Source: an uncultured Oscillospiraceae bacterium (lineage in GTDB: Bacteria > Bacillota_A > Clostridia > Oscillospirales > Oscillospiraceae). From it: DNA of 43,322 nt. Every line of letters begins with the position of its first letter. Within the stretch, counting starts at the first letter, position 1. Under the pieces are notes generated by a model that did no database searches, had not been told where the DNA came from, and saw nothing but the letters and a program-made list of their open reading frames with translations. Below, in pieces: positions 23,998 through 33,273 of the stretch. Location of the stretch: contig CAJTTS010000019.1 of assembly GCA_910579155.1 (NCBI GenBank), positions 1 to 43,322 on the forward strand. The letters are read 5' to 3'. A program made the position numbers and the translations under genes.

Positions 23998-25203
23998 ATG
24001 GAAAACTCACTGGGCCTGTATCTGCATATCCCGTTTTGCCGGAGCAAGTGCGACTACTGCGATTTCTACTCTCTGGCGGGTCAGGATGACCGGATGGACG
24101 AGTACCAGAGGGCGCTGATCCAGCAGATTTTGGAGACCGCCCCCCGGGCCAAGAAGCAAGTGGTAAACAGCGTATACATCGGCGGCGGCACCCCCACCTG
24201 GTATGGGGAAAAGCGGCTGCTGGAGCTGATGGCCGTGGTGAAGAAGCGGTTCAACTTGTCCAAGGATGTGGAGTTTACCCTGGAGGCCAACCCGGACAGC
24301 GTGGACGAGAAAATGCTCAAGCGTCTGCGCAAAGCGGGGGTGAACCGCCTGTCCATGGGGATGCAGTCCTCCTGTGACCGGGAGCTGTGCGCCGTCCACC
24401 GGCCCCACACCTATCAGCAGGTGGAGGACGCGGTGAAGGCGGCCCGGAACGCCAAGATCAAAAATCTCAATCTGGACCTGATCTACGGCCTCCCCGGCCA
24501 GACGGACAAGACCTGGCGGGCCTCGGTGGAGGCGGCGCTGGCTCTGGAGCCGGAGCACCTGTCCTGTTACGGCTTGACGGTGGAGGAGGGCACCCCGCTG
24601 GCCCGGCGCGTGGCGGAGGGGGAGCGGCTCCCCACCGACGACGAACAGGCCGCGCGCTATCTGTGGACGGTGAAACGGCTGGCCCAAGCGGGCTTTGAGC
24701 AGTATGAGATATCCAACTTCTCCAAAACAGGCTGCCAGTCCCGGCACAACCTGAAATACTGGATGGGCCGGTCCTACGTGGGACTGGGAGCGGCGGCCCA
24801 CTCCGACTTCGGCGGCTGCCGGTATTCCTTCGTCCGGGACCTTGAGGGCTATATCCGGGGCGTACTGGGGGACGGGAAGCTGGTGGACGAGATGGACGAG
24901 ATTCCCCGACGGGAACGGGGGAACGAGTATCTCATGCTCCGCCTGCGCACCACCCACGGCATCGAGGAATGGGAATACCGCCGGGAGTATTATATGAATT
25001 TCGACCCCATTGCCGCCAAGCTGTCCGAGTACGAGCAGAAGGGCTGGGCCACGCGGACAGGCCGACGTTGGCATTTTACCCCGGAGGGCTTCCTGTTATC
25101 CAACCGGCTCATCGGGGAGCTGATGGAGGTGCAGGAGGTGGAGACTCTGGCGGATACCCTGCAACTGATCCGGGGCGGGCGGCTGCCCCAGAAAAATCAA
25201 TAG
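23998..25203 (+). CDS. hemW: HemW-type radical SAM haem chaperone (CPO-III-like)
   Basis: 401 residues, the usual HemW length. The radical-SAM cluster is Cys14, Cys18, Cys21 in HIPFCRSKCDYCDF (Cx3Cx2C). Further landmarks: YIGGGTPTWYGEKRLLEL, EANPDSVDEKML, NRLSMGMQSS, NLDLIYGLPGQTDKTW and YEISNFSKTGCQSRHNLKYW. It resembles oxygen-independent coproporphyrinogen oxidase, but the N-terminus begins directly at the cluster, as in HemW, which carries haem to acceptor proteins. The start is ATG 23998 after TTGAGGGGGACGACC; the in-frame sequence before it overlaps the promoter. A weak GC hairpin follows its stop. Confidence 0.92.
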   Translation: MENSLGLYLHIPFCRSKCDYCDFYSLAGQDDRMDEYQRALIQQILETAPRAKKQVVNSVYIGGGTPTWYGEKRLLELMAVVKKRFNLSKDVEFTLEANPDSVDEKMLKRLRKAGVNRLSMGMQSSCDRELCAVHRPHTYQQVEDAVKAARNAKIKNLNLDLIYGLPGQTDKTWRASVEAALALEPEHLSCYGLTVEEGTPLARRVAEGERLPTDDEQAARYLWTVKRLAQAGFEQYEISNFSKTGCQSRHNLKYWMGRSYVGLGAAAHSDFGGCRYSFVRDLEGYIRGVLGDGKLVDEMDEIPRRERGNEYLMLRLRTTHGIEEWEYRREYYMNFDPIAAKLSEYEQKGWATRTGRRWHFTPEGFLLSNRLIGELMEVQEVETLADTLQLIRGGRLPQKNQ

Positions 25204-25257
25204 CGGTGGGAAGGGGCGGCTCAGTCCGCTCCTCTTCATGTCTGGAAATATATCCCG

Positions 25258-25286
25258 TTTACAAATGGAAGTATTTGTGTTAACAT
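25258..25286 (+). promoter_or_regulatory. Promoter of the secreted SLH protein gene
   Basis: TTTACA (25258-25263), 17-nt spacer, TAACAT (25281-25286), about 70 bp before the ATG at 25357. Confidence 0.65.
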
Positions 25287-25356
25287 AATACAGATTTTCC
25301 GCACAATTCATCCCCCGGGGGACGCCGGTCCCCCCGCACAAAACAGGAGGAACCTC

Positions 25357-27804
25357 ATGAAAAAATTCGGCAGACGATGCGCCGCGCTGGCACTGGCGGC
25401 GGCGCTGGCATTCACGTTGGCCCAGCCGGCCCTGGCGTCCAACGTCCTGGGTACGGAACTCTCGGAGTGGTCCACGCCCCTGGGCACCGGGACCACGCTG
25501 ACCAGCCAGAGCCTGTGGTCGGCATCCAGGAGCGACCTGCGCACCGAGCACTATGTTACATATTCCCCCAACGCCACGGTGAAGCCGGTGGTGTTCAGCG
25601 GAACCTATGTGGCCAGCACCAATACGGTGGAGACCGCCGCCGCCCAGCTTGAGAGCCAGGGATACCGGGTGGCCGCAGCCATCAACGGCGGGTTTTTCAA
25701 CACCGACGGCACCATTGTGGGCATGCTGATGACCGACGGAGTGCTCCGCTCGCTGGACGTGGCCAACTACACTATGCTGGGCTTTACCAACGACGGCAGG
25801 GTGTTCATCGACGAGAGCAAGCCCGTCATGTCCGCCGCCTGGACCGGCCTGGAGCCGGAGCCGGTGGCCGAGCCCATCCCCGATCCGGGGACGGACCCCG
25901 CCCCGGATGGATCCCTTGACCCCTCCCCCGCGCCGGAGCCGGTGTACCGGCCCGTGGACAGGAGCTTTCCGGTGGCGGGCTTCAACGCCTACCGCAACGT
26001 CAACTACATCGGCGGGCTGTACCTCTATAACAAGGACTTTTCCTCCCGGGTTTCCCCCAACGGCGCCAGCGTGTCCGCCATCCTGCGCCCTGTGGGGGAG
26101 AACGGGATGAAGATGAGCGGCACGCTCGCCTTTGAGGTGGTGTCCGTCACCGATACGACCCAGGAGGGCGTGGCCTTTAACGGCGTTATCCCCGAGGGCT
26201 GCTACATGCTCTACGGCGAGGACCACGACAACGCGGACCTTCTCAACGCCCTGCGCTACCTGAGAGAAGGTATGCAAATCACCGTGACCACCAGCGGCGC
26301 CGGCGCCCAGTGGGCGGATGCGGCCTACGGCATCAGCGGCCTGTACACTCTGTTGCGGGACGGGCAGATTGTGGACGGCCTGTCGTCCGCCGCCAACCCC
26401 TACACCGCCGTGGGCGTCAAGGCGGACGGTACCGCCGTCTTTTACACCATCGACGGGCGGCAGAGCGGCTATTCCATCGGAGCCAGCTACGCCCAGGTGG
26501 CTGAGCGGCTTCAGGAGCTGGAGTGCGTGTCCGCCGTGGCTTTGGACGGCGGCGGGTCCACCACCCTGGGGGCCACCCTTCCGGGCAGCACCGGTTTTTC
26601 GGTGGTGAACAAGCCCTCCGAGAGGGGCCGCCGGGTGAACAACACCATCGCCCTGGTGGGCCAGGCGGGGTCGGAGATGTTCCAGCCCGGAGCCTTTGTC
26701 ACCGCCCAGAACCGGCTGGTGCTGGCCGGGTCCAAGATTGATCTGACCGCCAGCGCCTATGACAGCGCCGGACGGCCCACCGATCAGCAGTACCTTGACT
26801 GGAGCGCCACCGGCGGCACCGTCACCGGAGACGGCTCCTCTGCGGTGTACACCGCCGGAACCACGCCGGGCGCCTATGTTGTGGCCGCCGCACCGGGCAG
26901 CGCGGGTATGAACGTGCAGGTGGTTGATAAGCTATCCTCCCTGAAGGTGACCCGGAAGGATACCGGCTCGTCGGTGACCTCGCTGAACCTGGAACCGGGC
27001 GACGTGGTGGACCTGACCGTGACCGGCGCGTGGTGGAACCTGCCCGTGGCCATGAGCGAGGCGGACGTGACCTGGGCCGTGGACGCGGCCATCGGCTCGG
27101 TGGATGAGACCGGGCGCTTCACCGCCGGCCAGCAGTTGGCGGAGGGGGACATCACCCTCGCCGCCGGCGGGTTGACCCTGACCATCCCCGTGAAGGTGGA
27201 CTCCGACTGTCCCTTCACCGACATTGCGGGCCATTGGAGCCAGGACTACATCATCCAGATGTACCGGATGGGGCTGACCACCGGATACGGCCAGGCGGAC
27301 GGCACCGCGCTGTACCGCCCCGGCGGGCGGCTCACCCGGGCGGAGCTGCTGGCCTTTGTCACCCGTGTGCTGGGAGTGGACGCCTCCTACTACACCACGG
27401 TGGAGTTGCCCTTTGCCGACAAGGATTCCATCCCCGACTGGGCCATGCCCTATGTGCAGGCCATGTACACCCTGAAAGTGCTCCAGGGCAGCCGGGGGAG
27501 CGACGGCAGGCTGTACGCCAATGTGGGCAGCAACATCACCCGGGAGGAGACCATGACCATCCTGGGCCGGGTGCTGGCAGCCTCCCAGAATACCGACCTG
27601 TCCGTGTTCCCGGACGGGGGCTCGGTGAGCAGTTGGGCGTCCCCCTACGTGCAGACCTTGGTGGCGCTGGGCGTGGTGGGGGGCAGCAACGGAATGCTCA
27701 ACCCCAGGGCGGAGATCACCCGGGCGGAGATTGCCAAGCTGCTGGTGGAGATCTATCCCCTGGAGAAGGCGCTGCTCATCCCCCGGCTGGATTTGATGAC
27801 TTAA
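25357..27804 (+). CDS. Secreted phosphodiester glycosidase (NAGPA domain) with SLH repeats
   Basis: 815-residue cell-surface protein. Signal peptide 1-27 (KKFGRRCAALALAAALAF..., cut after PALA). Residues about 60-435 are a NAGPA/phosphodiester-glycosidase domain with INGGFFNTDG (109-118) and SAVALDGGGSTTLG. It is interrupted by a Pro/Asp/Glu-rich insert (EPEPVAEPIPDPGTDPAPD...). Residues about 440-610 look like two bacterial Ig-like domains. From about 613 come three SLH repeats (CPFTDIAGHWSQDYIIQMYR, FADKDSIPDWAMPYVQAMY, FPDGGSVSSWASPYVQTLVA), which hold proteins to secondary wall polymers. Start ATG follows AACAGGAGGAACCTC. Probable role: cleaving sugar-phosphodiester links in wall polymers or exopolysaccharide (family inference). 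Own promoter and terminator. Confidence 0.93.
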   Translation: MKKFGRRCAALALAAALAFTLAQPALASNVLGTELSEWSTPLGTGTTLTSQSLWSASRSDLRTEHYVTYSPNATVKPVVFSGTYVASTNTVETAAAQLESQGYRVAAAINGGFFNTDGTIVGMLMTDGVLRSLDVANYTMLGFTNDGRVFIDESKPVMSAAWTGLEPEPVAEPIPDPGTDPAPDGSLDPSPAPEPVYRPVDRSFPVAGFNAYRNVNYIGGLYLYNKDFSSRVSPNGASVSAILRPVGENGMKMSGTLAFEVVSVTDTTQEGVAFNGVIPEGCYMLYGEDHDNADLLNALRYLREGMQITVTTSGAGAQWADAAYGISGLYTLLRDGQIVDGLSSAANPYTAVGVKADGTAVFYTIDGRQSGYSIGASYAQVAERLQELECVSAVALDGGGSTTLGATLPGSTGFSVVNKPSERGRRVNNTIALVGQAGSEMFQPGAFVTAQNRLVLAGSKIDLTASAYDSAGRPTDQQYLDWSATGGTVTGDGSSAVYTAGTTPGAYVVAAAPGSAGMNVQVVDKLSSLKVTRKDTGSSVTSLNLEPGDVVDLTVTGAWWNLPVAMSEADVTWAVDAAIGSVDETGRFTAGQQLAEGDITLAAGGLTLTIPVKVDSDCPFTDIAGHWSQDYIIQMYRMGLTTGYGQADGTALYRPGGRLTRAELLAFVTRVLGVDASYYTTVELPFADKDSIPDWAMPYVQAMYTLKVLQGSRGSDGRLYANVGSNITREETMTILGRVLAASQNTDLSVFPDGGSVSSWASPYVQTLVALGVVGGSNGMLNPRAEITRAEIAKLLVEIYPLEKALLIPRLDLMT

Positions 27805-27812
27805 AATTGCTG

Positions 27813-27845
27813 AAAAGCCCCGTGGTCTGTGACCGCGGGGCTTTT
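27813..27845 (+). terminator. Intrinsic terminator of the SLH gene
   Basis: AAAAGCCCCGTGGTC / GACCGCGGGGCTTTTT with one wobble pair and a 3-nt loop. Confidence 0.93.
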
Positions 27846-27894
27846 TGCGGATAAGGCGGCATTCTTTGGGCATACTGGCACAGAGGTGAAGCGC

Positions 27895-28338
27895 ATGGAC
27901 ATGACCAATCAACAGTACGACAAGTTTGTCAGCAGCCGGGCCAAGCCCTCCCCGCTGTGGAAGGACTGCGCCTGGGCCTTTTTCGTGGGCGGGGCCATCT
28001 GCGCCGGAGGCCAGGGCCTGCTGGCCCTGTATCAGAGCTGGGGCGCGGACAAGGAGGACGCCGCCGCCTGGGTGTCGATTTCCCTGATCTTTCTGGCCTC
28101 CCTGCTCACCGGCTTGGGGGTGTTTGACGACATCGCCAAGCGGGCGGGAGCGGGGACGCTGGTGCCCATCACCGGATTCTCCAACGCCATGGTGTCCCCG
28201 GCGCTGGAGTTCAAAAGCGAGGGCTTTATCACCGGCACCGGGGCCAAGCTGTTCACGGTGGCGGGCCCCGTGCTGGCCTACGGCATCTCAGCCAGCGTGA
28301 TTTACGGCATTATTTTGTATATCGTGGGTCTGTTTTGA
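27895..28338 (+). CDS. spoVAC: Stage V sporulation protein AC (SpoVAC)
   Basis: 147-residue membrane protein starting MDMTNQQYDKFVSSRAKPSP. The N-terminal NQQYDKFV..SPLWKDC segment and three to four hydrophobic helices (CAWAFFVGGAICAGGQGLLA, SISLIFLASLLTGLGVFDDI, LAYGISASVIYGIILYIVGL) match SpoVAC, part of the channel that moves Ca-dipicolinate into forespores. PITGFSNAMVSPALEFKSEG is a strong family landmark. Start ATG 27895 follows CAGAGGTGAAGCGC. It stands alone: the usual partners spoVAD and spoVAE are not adjacent. A sigma-G-like GGATA-17-CATACT lies at 27849-27876, but the implied leader would be only about 10 nt, so this is weak. Confidence 0.9.
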   Translation: MDMTNQQYDKFVSSRAKPSPLWKDCAWAFFVGGAICAGGQGLLALYQSWGADKEDAAAWVSISLIFLASLLTGLGVFDDIAKRAGAGTLVPITGFSNAMVSPALEFKSEGFITGTGAKLFTVAGPVLAYGISASVIYGIILYIVGLF

Positions 28339-28340
28339 CG

Positions 28341-28378
28341 GACATGCGGCGGAACGCTCCGCCGCATGTCTTATTTTG
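28341..28378 (+). terminator. Intrinsic terminator of spoVAC
   Basis: GACATGCGGCGG / CCGCCGCATGTC around a 6-nt loop, followed by TTATTTT. Confidence 0.88.
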
Positions 28379-28399
28379 TCCCGTTTCCAGGGAAATACC

Positions 28400-28428
28400 T
28401 TGCCCCCGGCGGGAAAAGATGCTATACT
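28400..28428 (+). promoter_or_regulatory. Promoter of the pyrE-radC-cutC unit
   Basis: TTGCCC (28400-28405), 17-nt spacer, TATACT (28423-28428). No PyrR or uracil attenuator-like leader fits in the 30 nt before the pyrE ribosome site. Confidence 0.7.
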
Positions 28429-28463
28429 TTTTAGGAAAAAAGAGAAATAAGGAGGACCGTCCT

Positions 28464-29138
28464 ATGACCTACCGGGAGGAATTCATCCACTTCATGGTGC
28501 GCTCCGGCGTGCTCACCTTTGGGGATTTCACCACCAAGTCCGGCCGCAAGACCCCCTATTTTGTCAACACCGGCAACTACAAGACCGGAGCCCAGGCCGC
28601 CCGCCTGGGGGACTATTACGCAGCCTGCGTTCAGGAGCATATGCCGGAGGGGATTGACGCACTGTTCGGTCCGGCCTATAAGGGAATCCCGCTGGCGGTG
28701 TCCGCCGCGTCGGCGCTGTACCGGAACTATGGCCGGGACCTGCCCTATTGCTTCAACCGCAAGGAGGCCAAGGATCACGGCGAGGGTGGGGCCATGGTGG
28801 GCTATAAGCCCCAGGACGGGGACCGGATCGCCATCATCGAGGACGTGGTGACGGCGGGCACTGCCGTGCGGGAGACCATCGAGCTGTTCAAACAGGTGGC
28901 GGATGTGAAATTTGCGGCGCTGTTTGTCAGCGTGGACCGTATGGAGCGGGGGACCCGGGAGTGTACCACCCTGGACGAGCTGCGCCAGGACTACGGCATC
29001 CAGGTGTGCCCCATCGTCACCATCCGGGACGTGATTGCCTGCCTCCACAACAAAGAGGTGGACGGGAAAATGTACATCGACGACGCCATGCTGGGCCGGA
29101 TGGAGGACTATCTTGCCCGGTACGGGGCCAGGGGCTGA
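28464..29138 (+). CDS. pyrE: Orotate phosphoribosyltransferase
   Basis: 224-residue PyrE, which joins orotate to PRPP to form OMP in pyrimidine synthesis. Motifs: GDFTTKSGRKTPYFVNTG at the N-terminus, FGPAYKGIPLAV, YCFNRKEAKDHGEGG (flexible catalytic loop, Lys/Glu/His), and the PRPP-binding IAIIEDVVTAGTAVRE. Start ATG 28464 after AATAAGGAGGACCGTCCT, with its own promoter. The other pyr genes are not in the window. The C-terminal extension past residue 180 is longer than in E. coli PyrE and typical of the Clostridia form. radC begins 6 nt after the stop. Confidence 0.95.
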   Translation: MTYREEFIHFMVRSGVLTFGDFTTKSGRKTPYFVNTGNYKTGAQAARLGDYYAACVQEHMPEGIDALFGPAYKGIPLAVSAASALYRNYGRDLPYCFNRKEAKDHGEGGAMVGYKPQDGDRIAIIEDVVTAGTAVRETIELFKQVADVKFAALFVSVDRMERGTRECTTLDELRQDYGIQVCPIVTIRDVIACLHNKEVDGKMYIDDAMLGRMEDYLARYGARG

Positions 29139-29144
29139 CCCTCT

Positions 29145-29858
29145 ATGGCGGAGAAAACGGACGGGAAGAAGTCCAGCCCCCACGCCGGGCACCGGGAACG
29201 TATGCGCAATGAGTTTTTGCACACCGGGGGCGGCGGTATGGAGGATCACCGGTTGCTGGAACTGCTGTTGTTCTATGCCACCCCGCGGGGGGATGTGAAT
29301 CCCCTGGCCCACCGGCTGGTGGATGAGTTCGGGTCGCTGTCCGGGGTGTTCCACGCAACCTACGACCAGTTGGTGAAGGTGCCTGGGGTGGGCCACAAGA
29401 CCGCCGTCCTCCTGTTGCTGGTTCCGGCTGCCGCGGCCCATTACATGAAGCAGACCGCCAGCTTTGACGGCCAGATTGCCAGCCTGTGGCAGTTGCAGGA
29501 GATGCTGGAGCCCTATTTCTTCGGCCAGCGGGACGAGGTGGCGTACCTGGTGTGCATGGACGGCAAGAGCAAGGTGCTGGCCGTCAAGAAGCTGGGGGAG
29601 GGCATCGTGGACACGGTGCCCGTCACCACCCGGAAGGTGGTGGAGACCGCCTTGGCCTGCAACGCCAGCCGGGTGGTGCTGGCCCACAACCATGTGTCGG
29701 GGATCGCGTACCCCTCCGACGCGGACGTCAGCACCACCCGTCATCTGGAGCGGGTGCTGATGGAGGCGGCGAGCATTACGCTGGTGGACCATCTCGTGTT
29801 TGCCGGGGGCGACATGGTGTCCATGGCGGAGTCCGGCCTGCTGAGCCGGAAAAGGTGA
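29145..29858 (+). CDS. radC: RadC-family JAB/MPN protein
   Basis: 237 residues, the length of RadC (UPF0758). The N-terminus HAGHRERMRNEFLHTGGGGM and the helix-hairpin-helix part (YDQLVKVPGVGHKTAVLLLL) lead into a JAB metalloprotease-like domain. The JAMM site reads VVLAHNHVSGIAYPSDADV: both His and the Asp are present, but the usual HNHPSG has Val in place of Pro. It probably binds zinc; despite its name, the family's DNA-repair role is unproven. It follows pyrE by 6 nt and is likely co-transcribed with it and cutC. Confidence 0.9.
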   Translation: MAEKTDGKKSSPHAGHRERMRNEFLHTGGGGMEDHRLLELLLFYATPRGDVNPLAHRLVDEFGSLSGVFHATYDQLVKVPGVGHKTAVLLLLVPAAAAHYMKQTASFDGQIASLWQLQEMLEPYFFGQRDEVAYLVCMDGKSKVLAVKKLGEGIVDTVPVTTRKVVETALACNASRVVLAHNHVSGIAYPSDADVSTTRHLERVLMEAASITLVDHLVFAGGDMVSMAESGLLSRKR

Positions 29859-29890
29859 GGCGGAGACGATTATGACGGGGGTGCGCTTTG

Positions 29891-30640
29891 ATGAGTAAGG
29901 TATTGTTGGAGGTATGCTGCGGCAGCGCGGACGATGTAATCCAGGCGTACAAAGCCGGAGCGGACCGGGTGGAGTTGAACTGCGATTTGTTCCACGGCGG
30001 GCTGACTCCCACTGTGGGCAGTCTGATCGCGGCGAAACGGGAGTCGGACATCCCCATCATGGCCATGATCCGGTCCAGGGAGGGGGGCTTTTGCTACACC
30101 GGGACGGAGTTCGCCGCCGCGGTGGAGGACGCTAAGCTGCTGCTGTCCCACGGGGCGGACGGGTTGGTGTTCGGCTTCCTCCATGCGGACGGGACGTTGG
30201 ATGAGACGCGGACCCGGATCTTGGCGGAGCTGGCCCGGCAGGCGGGGAGGGACGCTGTATTCCACCGGGCCGTCGATGTGGTCTTGGACTGGAGAGCGGC
30301 GCTGGACGCGCTGGTAGAGCTGGGGGTGACCCGGGTGCTGACCAGCGGGCAAGAGCCCAACGTGCCCCAGGGGGCCCGGACCATCCGGGAGATGGTGGAG
30401 TACGCCGCGGGCCGGATCGAGATTTTGCCCGGCGGGGGAATCAACGCCCGGAACCTGGACTGGGTGGTGGAGCAAACCGGTTGCGGCCAGGTCCACATGT
30501 CCGGCCACCGGCAGGCGGCCGATCCCTCCGCGGCCAATGGCCGGGGCATCCACTTCGGAAGCTGCCTCTATCCGCCGGAGGACCTGTACCGGGTGGTGGA
30601 CGGGGACTATATCTCCGGCGTGGTTCGGCGGTTACGCTAA
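29891..30640 (+). CDS. cutC: CutC-family protein (copper homeostasis name, function uncertain)
   Basis: 249-residue TIM-barrel protein of the CutC family. Landmarks: LLEVCCGSADDVIQAYKAGA, RVELNCDLFHGGLTPTVGSL, IPIMAMIRSREGGFCYT, GADGLVFGFLHADGTLD, VFHRAVDVV and RVLTSGQEPNV. The motif ILPGGGINARN closes the barrel. Start ATG 29891 after GGGGGTGCGCTTTG; a TTG directly before it is not needed. It lies 32 nt after radC and ends the operon. The family is linked to copper tolerance in older work, but the biochemical activity is unclear. Confidence 0.92.
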   Translation: MSKVLLEVCCGSADDVIQAYKAGADRVELNCDLFHGGLTPTVGSLIAAKRESDIPIMAMIRSREGGFCYTGTEFAAAVEDAKLLLSHGADGLVFGFLHADGTLDETRTRILAELARQAGRDAVFHRAVDVVLDWRAALDALVELGVTRVLTSGQEPNVPQGARTIREMVEYAAGRIEILPGGGINARNLDWVVEQTGCGQVHMSGHRQAADPSAANGRGIHFGSCLYPPEDLYRVVDGDYISGVVRRLR

Positions 30641-30722
30641 AAAGGGAAGAAGAACCGGTTGGATAGAAGGGCAGGAGAGGGGACTCTCCCGGCTTGCGCC
30701 TGCCAATGCCAAAATGAGCATG

Positions 30723-30763
30723 AAACCGCCCCTGCTCGCAAGAGCAGGGGCGGTTTTTGTTTT
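30723..30763. terminator. Bidirectional terminator between cutC and glgP
   Basis: AAACCGCCCCTGCTC / GAGCAGGGGCGGTTT with a GCAA tetraloop, then TTTGTTTTA. It serves both convergent units and abuts the glgP stop. Confidence 0.94.
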
Positions 30764-33053
30764 AGTTCAGATGCCAGATGTCCCGGTTGTACTGGGCGAT
30801 GGTGCGGTCGCTGGAGAAGAAGCCGCTGCGGGCGGTGTTCACCAGCATCTTGCGGGCCCAGGCGGTGCGGTTGCCGTAATCGGCGATGGCGCGGTCCCGG
30901 GCGGAGATATACGCCTCCACGTCCAGCAGGGCCATGAACCAGTCCTTGTGAATCATATCGCTGTGCAGGGCGCTCAGCGCGGCCTCGTCCCCAAGCTCTT
31001 TCATGGCGGGGGAGAGCAGGAAGTCCACCAGCGGCTTCACCGCCGGGCGGTTGTAATACTCGCCGGCCTGATAACCCTTGCCGCCCTTGGCCTTCTGGTC
31101 GTACAGCTCAATGACGTAGTTGCTGGGCGCACCGAAAGTATAGATGTTGTCCGGACCCACCAGCTCGGCGATCTCCACATTGGCCCCGTCCAGAGTACCC
31201 AGGGTGACCGCGCCGTTGGCCATGAACTTCATGTTGCCGGTGCCGCTGGCCTCCTTGGAGGCCAGGGAGATCTGCTCGGAGATGTCGCAGGCGGGGATGA
31301 GCCGCTCCGCCCAGGTGACGTTGTAGTTCTCCACCATGGCCACGTGGAGCCAGGGGCGAACCTGAGGGTCGTTCTCAATGAGCCGGCGCAGGCATAGGAT
31401 CAGATGGATGATGTTCTTAGCCATCACATAGGCCGGGGCGGCCTTGGCGCCGAAAATGACGGTGACGGGGCGCTCGGGAACCTTGCCCGCCTTGATCTCC
31501 AGGTACTTGTGGATGATATACAGCGCGTTCATCTGCTGGCGCTTGTACTCGTGCAGACGCTTCACCTGGATGTCGAACACCGCCTCCGGATCCAGGCGGA
31601 TGCCATACTGGTCCCGGGCGAACAGGTCGGAGGCACGGCGCTTGTTGGCCGCCTTGATGTCCAGCAGCTTTTCCAGCACTGTGCTGTCGTTGTAGTAGTC
31701 CATCAGCTTTTCCAGCCGCTTGGGTTCCATCCGCCATTCCGGACCCACGCACTCGTCCAGCAGGGTGGCCAGCTTGGGATTGCAGACCTCCAGCCAGCGG
31801 CGCAGGGTGACGCCGTTGGTCTTGTTGTTGAATTTGCCGGGGTAGATATCCGCAAAGGGCTTTAGCTCGGAGTTCTTCAAAATCTCGGTATGGAGCGCCG
31901 CCACGCCGTTGACGGAATAACCGTAGTGGATGTCCATGTGGGCCATGTGGACGATCTCCTTGCCGGCCTCGCCCTGGAGGATGGCCACGGCGGGATCGGA
32001 GCAGGCCGCTTTGATGCGCCGGTCCAGCTCCCGGATGATGGGCACCAACTGGGGCGCAGCCTTCTCGATGAAGGTCAGGGGCCACTTCTCCAGCGCCTCG
32101 GCCAGGATGGTGTGGTTGGTATAGGCGCAGGTCTTGCTCACCTGCTCCACCGCCTCGTCCATGGTGAGGCCCCGCTGAGTCAACAGGCGGACCAGCTCAG
32201 GGATGATCATGGAGGGGTGGGTATCGTTGATTTGGATCGCCACGTGGTCGCTAATGGTGCGGGGGTCAAAGCCCCGCTGCTCCAGCTCCTTGAGCACCAA
32301 CTGGGCCCCGGCGGACACCATAAAATACTGCTGGTATACCCGCAGCAGCCGCCCCGCCGCGTCGCTGTCGTCGGGATACAGGAAGGAGGTGAGGCGGGCG
32401 GGCAAGTCATGCTTGTCGAAGTCGATGCCGTCCGCAGGGGCGCAGGCGGGGTTCTCCACGTCAAACAGGTGGAGGCGGTTGGCGATGCCGCTGTGGGCGC
32501 CGGGGACGGCGACGTCGAACAGCTTGGCTTTCACGCCGCCGAAGCCGAAGGGCACCTCGAACTCGATCCCGGTGGGGATCAACCAACTCTCGTCCTCAAT
32601 CCAGGGGTTGGGCTGTTCAAACTGGTGGCTCAGGTGGAAGGTCTGCTTAAACAACCCGTAATGGTAGTTGAGGCCCACGCCGTCGCCGAGCAGGCCCAGG
32701 GCGGCGATGGAGTCCAGGAAGCAGGCGGCCAGACGGCCCAGACCGCCGTTGCCCAGGGAGGGCTCGGGCTCCACTTCCTCGACGGCGGACAGGGTATGGC
32801 CGCACTCGGCCAGCGCCTGGGACACCTGGTCGAACACGCCCAGGGCCAGCAGGTTGTTGCTCAGCAGCTTGCCGATAAGGAACTCGGCGGAGAAATAGTA
32901 CAGCTTCCGCTCTCCAGTGGGGGCGGGGCGGGCCTGGGCCAGCTCCTGGGTGAGCTGGAGTAAAACATGGTAGAGCTGCTCATTGCCGCACTGGGCCAGC
33001 TCCCGGCCATACTTGGCCTGGGCCAGCTCCTGCATCCGTTGTTTGACGTCCAT
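30762..33053 (-). CDS. glgP: Glycogen/maltodextrin phosphorylase
   Basis: 763-residue GT35 phosphorylase that releases glucose-1-phosphate from glycogen or maltodextrin. The active-site segment [20 protein letters not shown] carries the pyridoxal-phosphate Lys609. Other landmarks: [70 protein letters not shown] and [16 protein letters not shown]. It is shorter than E. coli GlgP (about 815), as in many Firmicutes. Start ATG 33053 follows GAAAGGAGATTATAT. It has its own promoter and a cre-like site in its leader, suggesting repression when preferred sugars are present. GlgX at the window's end and the hexose mutase at 38211 complete the path. Confidence 0.95.
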   Translation of the reverse strand: MDVKQRMQELAQAKYGRELAQCGNEQLYHVLLQLTQELAQARPAPTGERKLYYFSAEFLIGKLLSNNLLALGVFDQVSQALAECGHTLSAVEEVEPEPSLGNGGLGRLAACFLDSIAALGLLGDGVGLNYHYGLFKQTFHLSHQFEQPNPWIEDESWLIPTGIEFEVPFGFGGVKAKLFDVAVPGAHSGIANRLHLFDVENPACAPADGIDFDKHDLPARLTSFLYPDDSDAAGRLLRVYQQYFMVSAGAQLVLKELEQRGFDPRTISDHVAIQINDTHPSMIIPELVRLLTQRGLTMDEAVEQVSKTCAYTNHTILAEALEKWPLTFIEKAAPQLVPIIRELDRRIKAACSDPAVAILQGEAGKEIVHMAHMDIHYGYSVNGVAALHTEILKNSELKPFADIYPGKFNNKTNGVTLRRWLEVCNPKLATLLDECVGPEWRMEPKRLEKLMDYYNDSTVLEKLLDIKAANKRRASDLFARDQYGIRLDPEAVFDIQVKRLHEYKRQQMNALYIIHKYLEIKAGKVPERPVTVIFGAKAAPAYVMAKNIIHLILCLRRLIENDPQVRPWLHVAMVENYNVTWAERLIPACDISEQISLASKEASGTGNMKFMANGAVTLGTLDGANVEIAELVGPDNIYTFGAPSNYVIELYDQKAKGGKGYQAGEYYNRPAVKPLVDFLLSPAMKELGDEAALSALHSDMIHKDWFMALLDVEAYISARDRAIADYGNRTAWARKMLVNTARSGFFSSDRTIAQYNRDIWHLN

Positions 33054-33102
33054 ATATAATCTCCTTTCAAATCCGGTGACACCGCCAAGCCGGCGGCGGG
33101 TC

Positions 33103-33116
33103 TGAAAACGTTTCCA
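33103..33116. promoter_or_regulatory. cre-like catabolite-response element in the glgP leader
   Basis: TGAAAACGTTTCCA fits the CcpA operator consensus TGNAANCGNWWNCA at every position. It lies about 40-50 nt downstream of the predicted glgP start of transcription, a usual place for roadblock repression. Whether a CcpA homologue exists cannot be seen here. Confidence 0.6.
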
Positions 33117-33160
33117 ATCCAGGGTCTGGAAGAATATGCCTTTTGGTAGGTTACAGGAAA

Positions 33161-33189
33161 AGTATATCCTGCTTTGCCTAAAGAGTCAA
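33161..33189 (-). promoter_or_regulatory. Sigma-A promoter of glgP
   Basis: Minus strand: TTGACT (33189-33184), 17-nt spacer, TATACT (33166-33161). Confidence 0.85.
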
Positions 33190-33245
33190 AGATTTTCTTA
33201 ACAAAAATGAGGAAAATTTTCTCAACTTTTCGGGCATAACATATG

Positions 33246-33270
33246 AAAACGGGGGGGCAAACGCCCCCCG
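33246..33270 (-). terminator. Terminator of the asnA-MATE-sprT operon
   Basis: Minus strand: CGGGGGGC, 4-nt loop, GCCCCCCCG, then TTTTC, immediately after the sprT stop at 33274. Confidence 0.85.
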
Positions 33271-33273
33271 CCG

